Source of the DNA: Acidiluteibacter sp963716125
GTDB lineage: Bacteria > Bacteroidota > Bacteroidia > Flavobacteriales_E > Vicingaceae
DNA: 64,000 nucleotides
NCBI GenBank assembly: GCA_963716125.1
Contig: OY970294.1
Coordinates: 1,426,001 to 1,490,000 of the forward strand
Reading direction: 5' to 3'
Both the position numbers and the translations under genes were made by a program. Numbering within the stretch: the first letter of the stretch is position 1; each line of letters opens with the position of its first letter. Shown piece by piece: positions 25,782-32,791 of the stretch. The notes beneath the pieces are model-generated. The model saw nothing but the letters and a program-made list of their open reading frames with translations, was not told where the DNA came from and searched no databases.

Positions 25782-26885
25782 CTAAGGATTGCATTTTGGA
25801 ATTTCACAAAAACATTTCTTTTTATCATCCACTTTATCAGGATTTAAAGTGTATGCTAAAGTCCAATATTTGCAAGCATCTGCATAGTCCTCTAATTGAA
25901 AGCTCATCGTTCCTAGTAAGTAATTAATATCAACATCTGTAGGCTTAAATGAAACTGCAACAAATAGTCGTCTTCTTGCAATGTCATATTTTTTTTGCTG
26001 AGCTGCTTTTAGTGCACTATTGAAAAATTGATCAGCTTTTTGACTGTCAGTAAGTTTTAAAACATCATTTTCCAATCGAAAATTAATAGGAACGTTAAAG
26101 ACTGTTTCAATTTTTCTATCTAAATGTTTTCCTGGAATACATTCAGGCATTTTGAGAGTATGATTCACTGCTGCAGTTGATAATCTTATATCAGATTGTA
26201 TAATTATTTCAACATCTTTTACTAAGCCATTAGTATCTATTGTGTATTCAAGATAAGTAATGCCAATAATATTATCATCAAGAACTTCTTTAGGGTATTC
26301 TATGGTAGCAAAATATTCTTGGAAAGTCATTCCATTTTTTAATTTCGCCCGCTCTAATAAATTATCAATTTTAGTTTGATTGGCATCTTCAATTTTATAT
26401 TTTACTAAGCCTAGAGAGTCATACCAAATCCATGTATTTGTAGGATTACCGTTAGAATACTCTTTCTCATTTGTTAACATGCCTTCAAAGTTCCATTCTA
26501 ACCATTTTCCATCTTTTTTGCCGTCTTTATATTGTCCTAATGATGACTTATTTCCTTTAAAAAAATAGCTTTCATAAGTTCCATTTCTACCTTTTTCATT
26601 ATAAGCTACCTTTCTCTCCATTCGTCCACTTATAAAATACCATGTAAAAGTATCCTTTTCAATAGTGAGTTGTTTGTCACTAAAAAAGCCTGTCATTTGT
26701 AAAGAGCCATCTAAATAATAATCAGATACTTTCCAATTAGATTTTTCAATTTTTTCAACAACCCTTTTATACAAAGCTTTATGCTCTAATACTTCATCTC
26801 CATCATTATTTATAAAATATTCTTTTTGTGCTGACAAAAACATTGAAAATAGGAGAGTAGCAATTAGTAAAAAATTCTTTTTCAT
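25782..26885 (-). CDS. Exported MORN-like / TonB-C / TPR protein
   Basis: 367 residues with signal peptide (1-19, LSAQ). The first part has YwqK/MORN-like repeats (YYLDGSLQMTGFFSDK, GRNGTYESYFFKGNKSS, KDGKKDGKWLEWN). A TonB_C-like domain follows (IEYPKEVLDDNIIGITYLEYTIDTNG). The C-terminal ~90 residues form tetratricopeptide repeats (ADQFFNSALKAAQQKKYDIA, DINYLLGTMSFQLEDY). Probably periplasmic or outer-membrane associated. Function unknown. It lies between two copies of a duplicated sequence. Confidence 0.75.
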   Translation of the reverse strand: MKKNFLLIATLLFSMFLSAQKEYFINNDGDEVLEHKALYKRVVEKIEKSNWKVSDYYLDGSLQMTGFFSDKQLTIEKDTFTWYFISGRMERKVAYNEKGRNGTYESYFFKGNKSSLGQYKDGKKDGKWLEWNFEGMLTNEKEYSNGNPTNTWIWYDSLGLVKYKIEDANQTKIDNLLERAKLKNGMTFQEYFATIEYPKEVLDDNIIGITYLEYTIDTNGLVKDVEIIIQSDIRLSTAAVNHTLKMPECIPGKHLDRKIETVFNVPINFRLENDVLKLTDSQKADQFFNSALKAAQQKKYDIARRRLFVAVSFKPTDVDINYLLGTMSFQLEDYADACKYWTLAYTLNPDKVDDKKKCFCEIPKCNP

Positions 26886-27014
26886 TGGTTGTTGCTTGAG
26901 AATATCAATAATAGCTTTAAATAGATATTATTTCAGCATCCAAAAATACAAAATATTTTAAATTTAGGAACTAAAAAACTCTCAATAAGCGTATTAAAAG
27001 AGTAGGATAAGGTT

Positions 27015-28397
27015 TTACCTCTCCAAAACCACCACATCTTCCTCTTTGGCTTTGCGCAGGTAGGAGTGGATTAACACTTGAATGTCTTGGTCATCGTAGC
27101 CATAATTGATGTGCTGTATGGCCATTTCTACCGATTTTAAATCTATACTTTTAGGTGCCTCACCAAAACCTTTGTATCTCCCTCTTTCTACCAAAACTAA
27201 CGATTGCAAATGCGATTCACTTCCTTCACCTACTATTAAATACGAAAAGTTTTCTCTTTTGATGTATCCCACAGCCGCCTCAAATCTTTTTTGATATTCT
27301 TCAGCACTTTCCCCATCTGCACAAGCTCCATTGCAATCTCCATTTGTATAATCGTAGCAACTTCCTGAAGTGGGTGTCTGCAAAGAACAGTATTTAGGAC
27401 AAAGCTCAAAGGCTGCACAAATATCTTCCAAAAATTTTCTAGATTCATGGGCAGTTTTAAATTGCGCAATAGGTTGAGTGTTTTTTCCGCTTTTGCCTAA
27501 TAAGAATCGACCATAATTGTTTTGATCGATGTAGTAAAATAAACCAAAATTTAAATTAAATTTTTTAAGAGCTCTATTGTGAATTGGCCAATGTTTTTTT
27601 ACTTCGTGAGCTTCTGTCAGTAGAGTAATTAATTCATTGCTGCATACTTGATAAGTAACATCATAAATATTTTCTGCGAAATTATTTTTGCTTTTTGTGT
27701 TTGTATTTCCTGAGAAATGACTGTGAACCCGCTTTTTTAAATCATTGGCTTTACCAATATAAATGACTTTCTTTTTCTGATTGAAGAAATAGTAGATTCC
27801 CATTTTTGATGGTATTTCTTCAAATTTTTGTTTGTCTAAATGGGGTGGAAGTAAAGCTTCTTTAGACCGTGGGTGCAAGGATTCTAAAATGAAATCTTGA
27901 TGATCCATCTTAACCACATAATGAAATAAAATGGCAGTGGCATCTGCGTCGCCTAAGGCTCTATGTCTGTTTTTGATGTCAATATCTAACTGAGCGCACA
28001 ACTTGCCTAAACTGTAGGAATAAAAACCTGGCAAAATTTTTCTACTCAGTCGAACAGTGCACAATTTCTTACGTTGAAATTTTTCGCCTGCCCTGTTGTA
28101 GCTTTCACGAATAAACCCATAATCAAAATTAACATTATGAGCCACGAAAACAGCATCTTTGGTTAACTCATCAATCTTAGGAATCAATTCATTGAAAAGT
28201 GGAGCATCGGCTACCATTTCATTATCAATTCCAGTTAGTCTTGTGATGTTAGGAGGAATTAGTTGATTTGGATTGACCAAAGACGAAAACCGATTCAAGA
28301 CTTTTTTGCCATCGGAGATAACGATTGCAATTTCTGTAATTCTCCCGTAAGCAATGCTTCCGCCTGTGGTTTCTATATCAACTATGGCATATTTCAA
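27015..28397 (-). CDS. DnaQ-like exonuclease / GIY-YIG nuclease fusion
   Basis: 460 residues. Residues 1-170 form a DEDDh 3'-5' exonuclease (AIVDIETTGGSIAYGRITE, HNVNFDYGFIRE, HRALGDADATAILF). Residues ~195-275 form a GIY-YIG domain of the UvrC/Cho type (GIYYFFNQKKKVIYIGKAND, then LKKRVHSHFSG). The C-terminal third contains a cluster of cysteines (CPKYCSLQ, GSCYDYTNGDCNGACADG). The layout resembles the epsilon-Cho fusions known in Bacteria and suggests a DNA-repair nuclease with incision and resection activity in one chain. No UvrC HhH domain is present. Confidence 0.9.
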   Translation of the reverse strand: MKYAIVDIETTGGSIAYGRITEIAIVISDGKKVLNRFSSLVNPNQLIPPNITRLTGIDNEMVADAPLFNELIPKIDELTKDAVFVAHNVNFDYGFIRESYNRAGEKFQRKKLCTVRLSRKILPGFYSYSLGKLCAQLDIDIKNRHRALGDADATAILFHYVVKMDHQDFILESLHPRSKEALLPPHLDKQKFEEIPSKMGIYYFFNQKKKVIYIGKANDLKKRVHSHFSGNTNTKSKNNFAENIYDVTYQVCSNELITLLTEAHEVKKHWPIHNRALKKFNLNFGLFYYIDQNNYGRFLLGKSGKNTQPIAQFKTAHESRKFLEDICAAFELCPKYCSLQTPTSGSCYDYTNGDCNGACADGESAEEYQKRFEAAVGYIKRENFSYLIVGEGSESHLQSLVLVERGRYKGFGEAPKSIDLKSVEMAIQHINYGYDDQDIQVLIHSYLRKAKEEDVVVLER

Positions 28398-28408
28398 TAT
28401 CTATTCTC

Positions 28409-28645
28409 CTATCCGATTAAACCGTCTATTTTTTTGGCTAAATCTCTGTCTTTTTCGGTTATTTTATTTCCTTCATCATGAGTGGTTAAAGTAATATCTA
28501 CCTTATTATACACATTTGACCATTCGGGATGATGATTCATTTTTTCCGCATGCAATGCTACTTTATTCATAAAACCCCAAGCTTCCACAAAATCATCAAA
28601 TTCAAAACTTTTTTTCAATTTATTGTTCTCTTCTTTCCAATCCAT
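28409..28645 (-). CDS. phhB: Pterin-4a-carbinolamine dehydratase
   Basis: 78 residues, short for the family (~95) but with the full active site: ALHAEKMNHHPEWSNVYNKV, containing the EKxxHHPxW motif that binds and dehydrates 4a-hydroxytetrahydrobiopterin. The conserved LTTHDEGNKITEKD end is also present. It recycles the pterin cofactor of aromatic amino acid hydroxylases, or serves as a general pterin enzyme. It lies 11 bases upstream of the nuclease gene. Confidence 0.92.
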   Translation of the reverse strand: MDWKEENNKLKKSFEFDDFVEAWGFMNKVALHAEKMNHHPEWSNVYNKVDITLTTHDEGNKITEKDRDLAKKIDGLIG

Positions 28646-28683
28646 CTTTTAAATTTTTAGTTCATTTTAAAGTTAAGCAAAAA

Positions 28684-29664
28684 TTAGAACATAGTCGCCA
28701 AAAGGTCTGCTTTACTGACATTGCTAAAGTATTCGCTTAAATCAATTTGATCTAACTTTGCTTCAATGGCTTTTTTATCATGTGAAGTGCCCACTAATGC
28801 TTTTTCAACTACTTCAATATCTTTAATATGGAAGAAGTCTCCTTCAATTTTAGCAGCTTCTATAATTCCTTTTTTTACATCTAAATTCATTTCAATTACA
28901 CCACCAGTAGTTTTTACACCTTGTTTAAAATTGTAATTGGGAGAATGTCCAAAGTTCCATTCCCATTTGGCATATTTTTCATCTCTAATTTTCTGTATGG
29001 CTGCGATATCTTGATCTGTAAATTCATAGAGTTTGGCATCTTTAAAGTTGGCTAAAATATAATCCATAATTTTATCAGTAAATGCATCTAAACTTAGGGG
29101 TTCTTTTAAATGCTCAGTGATATTTGTAATCCTTTTAGGAATAGATTTAATAGCTCTATCTTTATATTTTAAAGGGCTAACTTTTAAGGCTCCACCTACG
29201 TTTTTCATTTCTGATGAATACAATAAAGTGCCGTGGTGCAAGACTTTATTTTTAAAAACATGCTCAGCATTGCCTGAAAACTTTTTCCCATCAATCGTCA
29301 GGTCGTTTCTACCTTCAAATTTGGCATTTACACCCAAACTTTGTAATACTTCAATAATTGGTAGGGTATACCTTTTAAAATCGACTAAATTTGAATCATC
29401 ACCTGTTCGAGTAAAACTAAAATTAAGGTTGCCAAGGTCGTGATAAACTGCTCCACCACCCGAAAGTCTTCGTACAACTTTAATTCCTTGCTGCTCTACG
29501 TAATCGATATTTATTTCAGCTAAGGTATTTTGATGTTTTCCTACAATTATTGCGTTATCATTCCGCCACAACATAAAGCAATCTTCTTTTATATGTTTAA
29601 AGATGTATTCATCTGTTGCGATATTAAAATAGGGATCGGTAGAATGATGTTTAATGCAAAGCAT
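28684..29664 (-). CDS. lplA: Lipoate--protein ligase
   Basis: 326 residues. The catalytic domain opens FNIATDEYIFKH and shows LWRNDNAIIVGKHQNTLAEI, the lipoyl-adenylate site RRLSGGGAVYHDLGNLNFSF and the catalytic lysine region GNAEHVFKNKVLHHGTLLY. The C-terminal accessory domain (from about 235) is present. The enzyme activates free lipoate with ATP and attaches it to the E2 or GcvH lysine; the E1 fusion at 61291 would need such lipoylated E2. Confidence 0.94.
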   Translation of the reverse strand: MLCIKHHSTDPYFNIATDEYIFKHIKEDCFMLWRNDNAIIVGKHQNTLAEINIDYVEQQGIKVVRRLSGGGAVYHDLGNLNFSFTRTGDDSNLVDFKRYTLPIIEVLQSLGVNAKFEGRNDLTIDGKKFSGNAEHVFKNKVLHHGTLLYSSEMKNVGGALKVSPLKYKDRAIKSIPKRITNITEHLKEPLSLDAFTDKIMDYILANFKDAKLYEFTDQDIAAIQKIRDEKYAKWEWNFGHSPNYNFKQGVKTTGGVIEMNLDVKKGIIEAAKIEGDFFHIKDIEVVEKALVGTSHDKKAIEAKLDQIDLSEYFSNVSKADLLATMF

Positions 29665-29694
29665 AAATTTTTAAAAAAAGTGAAAGACCAAAGT

Positions 29695-29725
29695 TAAAAA
29701 AAGCTGCTCCAATTTGGAGCAGCTT
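29695..29725 (-). terminator. Rho-independent terminator of the 40-residue membrane protein gene
   Basis: AAGCTGCTCC (29701-29710), loop AATTT, GGAGCAGCTT (29716-29725). Read on the minus strand the stem is followed by seven T. It lies 67 bases after the small gene at 29792-29914 and before lplA. Confidence 0.8.
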
Positions 29726-29791
29726 TAACATTTGTTGTAAGTGATTTTTTTAAGTTAAAATCATTCACAGTTATTTAGAGTATGAAAAGCA

Positions 29792-29914
29792 TTACATATG
29801 AAATACTACTTTCATAATGATAACTACGGCTACAATTATAGAAGTAAATAATATAATTGGTCCAAAACCGCTTTTCATTTTTGATGGTTTATTTGTATTT
29901 TCTTGATTTTCCAT
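29792..29914 (-). CDS. Small single-pass membrane protein, 40 residues
   Basis: A polar N-terminus (MENQENTNKPSKMKSGFG) is followed by a hydrophobic segment PIILFTSIIVAVVIIMKVVF, one clear transmembrane helix. The gene has its own terminator downstream. Its ATG lies in the 8-bp target duplication of an IS1595-type element, whose insertion separated it from the upstream gene at 31073. Before insertion the ATG would have been about 70 bases downstream of that gene, so the two were probably co-transcribed. I recognise no family; codon use and the TM pattern support a real gene. Confidence 0.65.
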   Translation of the reverse strand: MENQENTNKPSKMKSGFGPIILFTSIIVAVVIIMKVVFHM

Positions 29915-29920
29915 TTTATT

Positions 29921-30992
29921 GGCTCTAGTTTAGCACTGCGTTGATAATAGTGTTTTATAGTTTGGTTGGATTTGAACAAAGCGCTCCAGAGCTCCCGCAA
30001 CAACTATCTGCTTTGCGAAAGCAAGGGTAATATCCTTGTTTGATTTTATTTTTTCTTTTATAATATGCCAATTTAGGTATTGTTGCAGGTATTTAGTAGA
30101 CACGCCCCAGAATGTATTTCCAATCCACTTCTTTATTTTATTGTGCGTTGAGTTTACATGCTGTACATGAAACGCTCCTTTTACTCTTTCTCCCCTGGAA
30201 ACATTTACCGGATGAAACTCAATTTTGGTGTCTTTAGCGAAGCCTTTATAACTGTGGTGAGAATCACTACACAAAATTGTGCTCCCTTTTTTTATGCGAT
30301 TGCCAATAGCATTTTTAATATCAATCTTTCTAATCCGTCCAAGTGTAGCTACACTCAGATTTAGCATTGACTTTCTGTCTTGAGTCACGATGACCGCAAC
30401 CTGATCATTGCTTACACCCCTTTTGCTTGACTTACCGCCTCTTTTCCTTGGTTCTCGATTTTTAACCTTCATCCCTTTTTCAGATTTGAGGAAAAAGGTC
30501 TCATCACTTTCTGTGATACCAATGAAGGGCTCTCCGTCATCTGCGTCAACTGAAGACAATATCTTGTGGCGCCAATCAAAGGCTGTTTTCTTATTAATAC
30601 CCAAAATCGAAACAATTTTGTCAAGACTTTTTTCTTCAACCATTAGTTTAAGATAATCAACAATCTTGTCTTTTCTTTGCAGCCCTGCCATCCAAGTACC
30701 TGTATACTCCGTAAAACTTCTTTGGCAAGACTTGCATTTGTAGCGCTGTGCTCCTTTGTCAATCCCAAAACGAACATACTTAGAATGAGAACAATGAGGA
30801 CAGGCTCCGAGTTTGTTATTAAACTCATGCTGACGTGAAACAATCGCAGACAGGTTAATCTCTTTAGTTGAATCTTCAATCTCCTTCAACAAACGCTCAC
30901 GTTGTTTAATTGGCAGAGAGAGTATTTGGTCTTTAAGCTTTTCTGTTTTCATACACACAATATACAAATAATAGCTGAATTAAACTAGAGCC
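29921..30992 (-). mobile_element. IS1595-family insertion sequence, 1072 bp, intact
   Basis: Terminal inverted repeats GGCTCTAGTTTA (29921-29932) and TAAACTAGAGCC (30981-30992) with partial matches further in. The target duplication is ATTTTATT, 8 bp, at 29913-29920 and 30993-31000, the size known for IS1595. One full transposase gene fills it. Intact ends and a perfect duplication indicate a recent insertion. Confidence 0.93.
29930..30967 (-). CDS. IS1595-family transposase
   Basis: 345 residues (or 340 from the ATG at 30952). A zinc ribbon with ACPHCSHSKYVRFG and YKCKSCQRSF precedes a helix-turn-helix (KSLDKIVSILGINKKTAFDWRHKI). The catalytic core has GITESDETFF, ILCSDSHHSYKGFA and HVQHVNSTHNKIKKWIGN, the ISXO2-like DD-N/H-K pattern. 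The stop lies within the left terminal repeat. The frame is complete, so the transposase is probably functional. Confidence 0.93.
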   Translation of the reverse strand: MYIVCMKTEKLKDQILSLPIKQRERLLKEIEDSTKEINLSAIVSRQHEFNNKLGACPHCSHSKYVRFGIDKGAQRYKCKSCQRSFTEYTGTWMAGLQRKDKIVDYLKLMVEEKSLDKIVSILGINKKTAFDWRHKILSSVDADDGEPFIGITESDETFFLKSEKGMKVKNREPRKRGGKSSKRGVSNDQVAVIVTQDRKSMLNLSVATLGRIRKIDIKNAIGNRIKKGSTILCSDSHHSYKGFAKDTKIEFHPVNVSRGERVKGAFHVQHVNSTHNKIKKWIGNTFWGVSTKYLQQYLNWHIIKEKIKSNKDITLAFAKQIVVAGALERFVQIQPNYKTLLSTQC

Positions 30993-31072
30993 ATTTTATT
31001 TAAATATTAGCATTGATAATGTGTTGCTTATAGAATTATAAGTAACTTAAAATTGTAAAAAAAAGAGGTCTG

Positions 31073-31417
31073 CTAATATCTAAAGCATTGCACCAATATA
31101 TAAATAGGTGTTTTGCTAATTTGGAAGGATTGAAATAACGATTTATTTAATACTGGATAAGCTCTTCCCAATCTACTTGAAAAATCAGCTGATAAATCTC
31201 CTGAAAAGCTAAGCACTTCAGATGAGATGTCAGCCGCTTTTGATAGTTCTACTTTATCAGTAGAATGATGAGAATGATGATAGATTTGATCAACTTGAGT
31301 TGAAGAAGAAGCAAGGTCTTGATTATGGCTAACGATCTCAAAACCTGACTTACCTATAGCGAAAATACTAAAGGCAAGTAAGAAAAAGAAACTGTATTTA
31401 ATTAATTTTTGCTTCAT
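31073..31417 (-). CDS. Small exported protein, unknown
   Basis: 114 residues. The N-terminus (LIKYSFFFLLAFSIFAIG) is a signal peptide or membrane anchor. The mature part has a histidine-rich patch (YHHSHHSTDK) and a serine-rich middle. The C-terminus FQISKTPIYILVQCFRY is hydrophobic. No family recognised. It was probably the first gene of a unit with the 40-residue membrane protein before the IS element inserted between them. Confidence 0.5.
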   Translation of the reverse strand: MKQKLIKYSFFFLLAFSIFAIGKSGFEIVSHNQDLASSSTQVDQIYHHSHHSTDKVELSKAADISSEVLSFSGDLSADFSSRLGRAYPVLNKSLFQSFQISKTPIYILVQCFRY

Positions 31418-31514
31418 AACTTATAACAAAGTTATTCCCTTTTTTAATAAGAACTTATATTTTCAACATTTTCTTTATAATAATTTAAAAAAGATTTAAA
31501 GAGACAAATACTGA

Positions 31515-31541
31515 TTGAACTTTTATTTATGAGTACTTTTG
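31515..31541 (+). promoter_or_regulatory. Promoter of ppa
   Basis: TTG at 31515 and TACTTTTG (31534-31541) match the Bacteroidota TTG / TAnnTTTG promoter, with a 16-base gap, slightly short. The ATG follows 31 bases later. Confidence 0.6.
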
Positions 31542-31572
31542 CAGCCCGAAATTGAGAATTAAAATTAAATAA

Positions 31573-32112
31573 ATGAAAAATCCTTGGCACGACATTATAC
31601 CTGGAGACGATATTCCTAGAGTTGTAAATGCTTGTATTGAAATATCTAAAGGTAGTAAAGGTAAGTTTGAATTACATAAAGAAAGCGGTTTAATTATGTT
31701 GGATAGAGTATTATTCTCATCTGTACATTACCCTGCAAATTATGGTTTTATTCCTCAAACTTACTGTGATGATAATGATCCATTGGATATTTTAGTGATT
31801 ACTTCAATTGATGTTCCTCCTCTGTGTTTATTGAATGCTAAAGTTTTAGGTGTAATGAGAATGGTGGATAATGGTGAAGCAGATGATAAAATTATTGCTG
31901 TTGCAGCTAATGATATGAGTGTCAATCATGCTAATTGTATTGAAGATTTGCCGCCACACACTTTAAAAGAAATTAAACACTTTTTTGAAGACTATAAAAA
32001 GTTAGAAAATAAACAAGTAAAAGTGGATGACTTTTTAGGAAAAGAAAAAGCCTTTGAAATTATTGAGGAAAGCATAGCGTTGTATAAGAAAACATTTGGA
32101 GATAAAAAATGA
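31573..32112 (+). CDS. ppa: Inorganic pyrophosphatase (family I)
   Basis: 179 residues, the soluble Mg2+-dependent family I enzyme that hydrolyses pyrophosphate in the cytoplasm. Motifs include FELHKESGLIMLDRVL, HYPANYGFIPQTYCDDNDPLDIL (the DxDPxD metal site) and VLGVMRMVDNGEADDKII. It overlaps the next gene by four bases (ATGA). Confidence 0.95.
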   Translation: MKNPWHDIIPGDDIPRVVNACIEISKGSKGKFELHKESGLIMLDRVLFSSVHYPANYGFIPQTYCDDNDPLDILVITSIDVPPLCLLNAKVLGVMRMVDNGEADDKIIAVAANDMSVNHANCIEDLPPHTLKEIKHFFEDYKKLENKQVKVDDFLGKEKAFEIIEESIALYKKTFGDKK

Positions 32113-32462
32113 GATTAATTCTTGTTTACAATGCGAAGTCGGGTATCTTAAACTCATCTATTGATTTCTTTCATAAAATCATTAGTCCAGGTTCATATAA
32201 TTGTTCCTTGTGCAAATTGACGCATGGTAAAACGAAAGAGAAAGAGATTTGGAGAAAATTTATTGATGAAACAGACTTGAAAATAACTGTATTACACATC
32301 GACGAATTTGAAGAAAGGTTCCTTACGTCTTATGATTATCCTGTTATTGTTAAAGAAGACGATGACCAACTAAAAGTGGTGATGAATAAGGAGGCTATAA
32401 ATCAGTTAAAAAATACAACAGCTTTAATTGAGCGATTAGAAGAATTAATGCAACTTCACTAA
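32109..32462 (+). CDS. Conserved hypothetical protein downstream of ppa
   Basis: 117 residues, cytoplasmic. MRLILVYNAKSGILNSSIDF starts the protein, then SYNCSLCKLTHGKTKEKEIW with a CxxC, and VLHIDEFEERFLTSYDYPVI. I know similar short proteins in Bacteroidota without assigned function; they are sometimes labelled GTPase without a P-loop, and none is seen here. Overlap with ppa suggests joint expression. Confidence 0.75.
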   Translation: MRLILVYNAKSGILNSSIDFFHKIISPGSYNCSLCKLTHGKTKEKEIWRKFIDETDLKITVLHIDEFEERFLTSYDYPVIVKEDDDQLKVVMNKEAINQLKNTTALIERLEELMQLH

Positions 32463-32473
32463 TATTTAATTTA

Positions 32474-32692
32474 TCAATACTCCGCACTTAGCGTATCAGA
32501 GAGCTCAATATTAAGTGTATCTTGTTTGCATTTGGATAATTCTGCACTGACATTCATTAATTGAGCTTCAGTAGCAATTAGCTTCACTTCCAATTTATCT
32601 ATCTTCCCTTGCCATTCAGAATCATTATTGCTGCTGCAAGCATAAATAGACATGAATAAAATTACGATTACGATATTGCTAATTGATTTCAT
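32474..32692 (-). CDS. Small lipoprotein
   Basis: 72 residues. MKSISNIVIVILFMSIYACSS is a lipoprotein signal with lipobox IYAC; the mature ~54 residues are a single amphipathic or coiled-coil helix (WQGKIDKLEVKLIATEAQLM) with a polar tail. Likely a small periplasmic lipoprotein. No family recognised. Confidence 0.65.
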   Translation of the reverse strand: MKSISNIVIVILFMSIYACSSNNDSEWQGKIDKLEVKLIATEAQLMNVSAELSKCKQDTLNIELSDTLSAEY

Positions 32693-32791
32693 AATTATAG
32701 ATTGAGTGCTATCAAATATAAGTAATTATTCAATACAGTCTTAAAAATCGTAAAAGCAATTCAAAGCCGTGATGTTTCATAGATATTTTAA

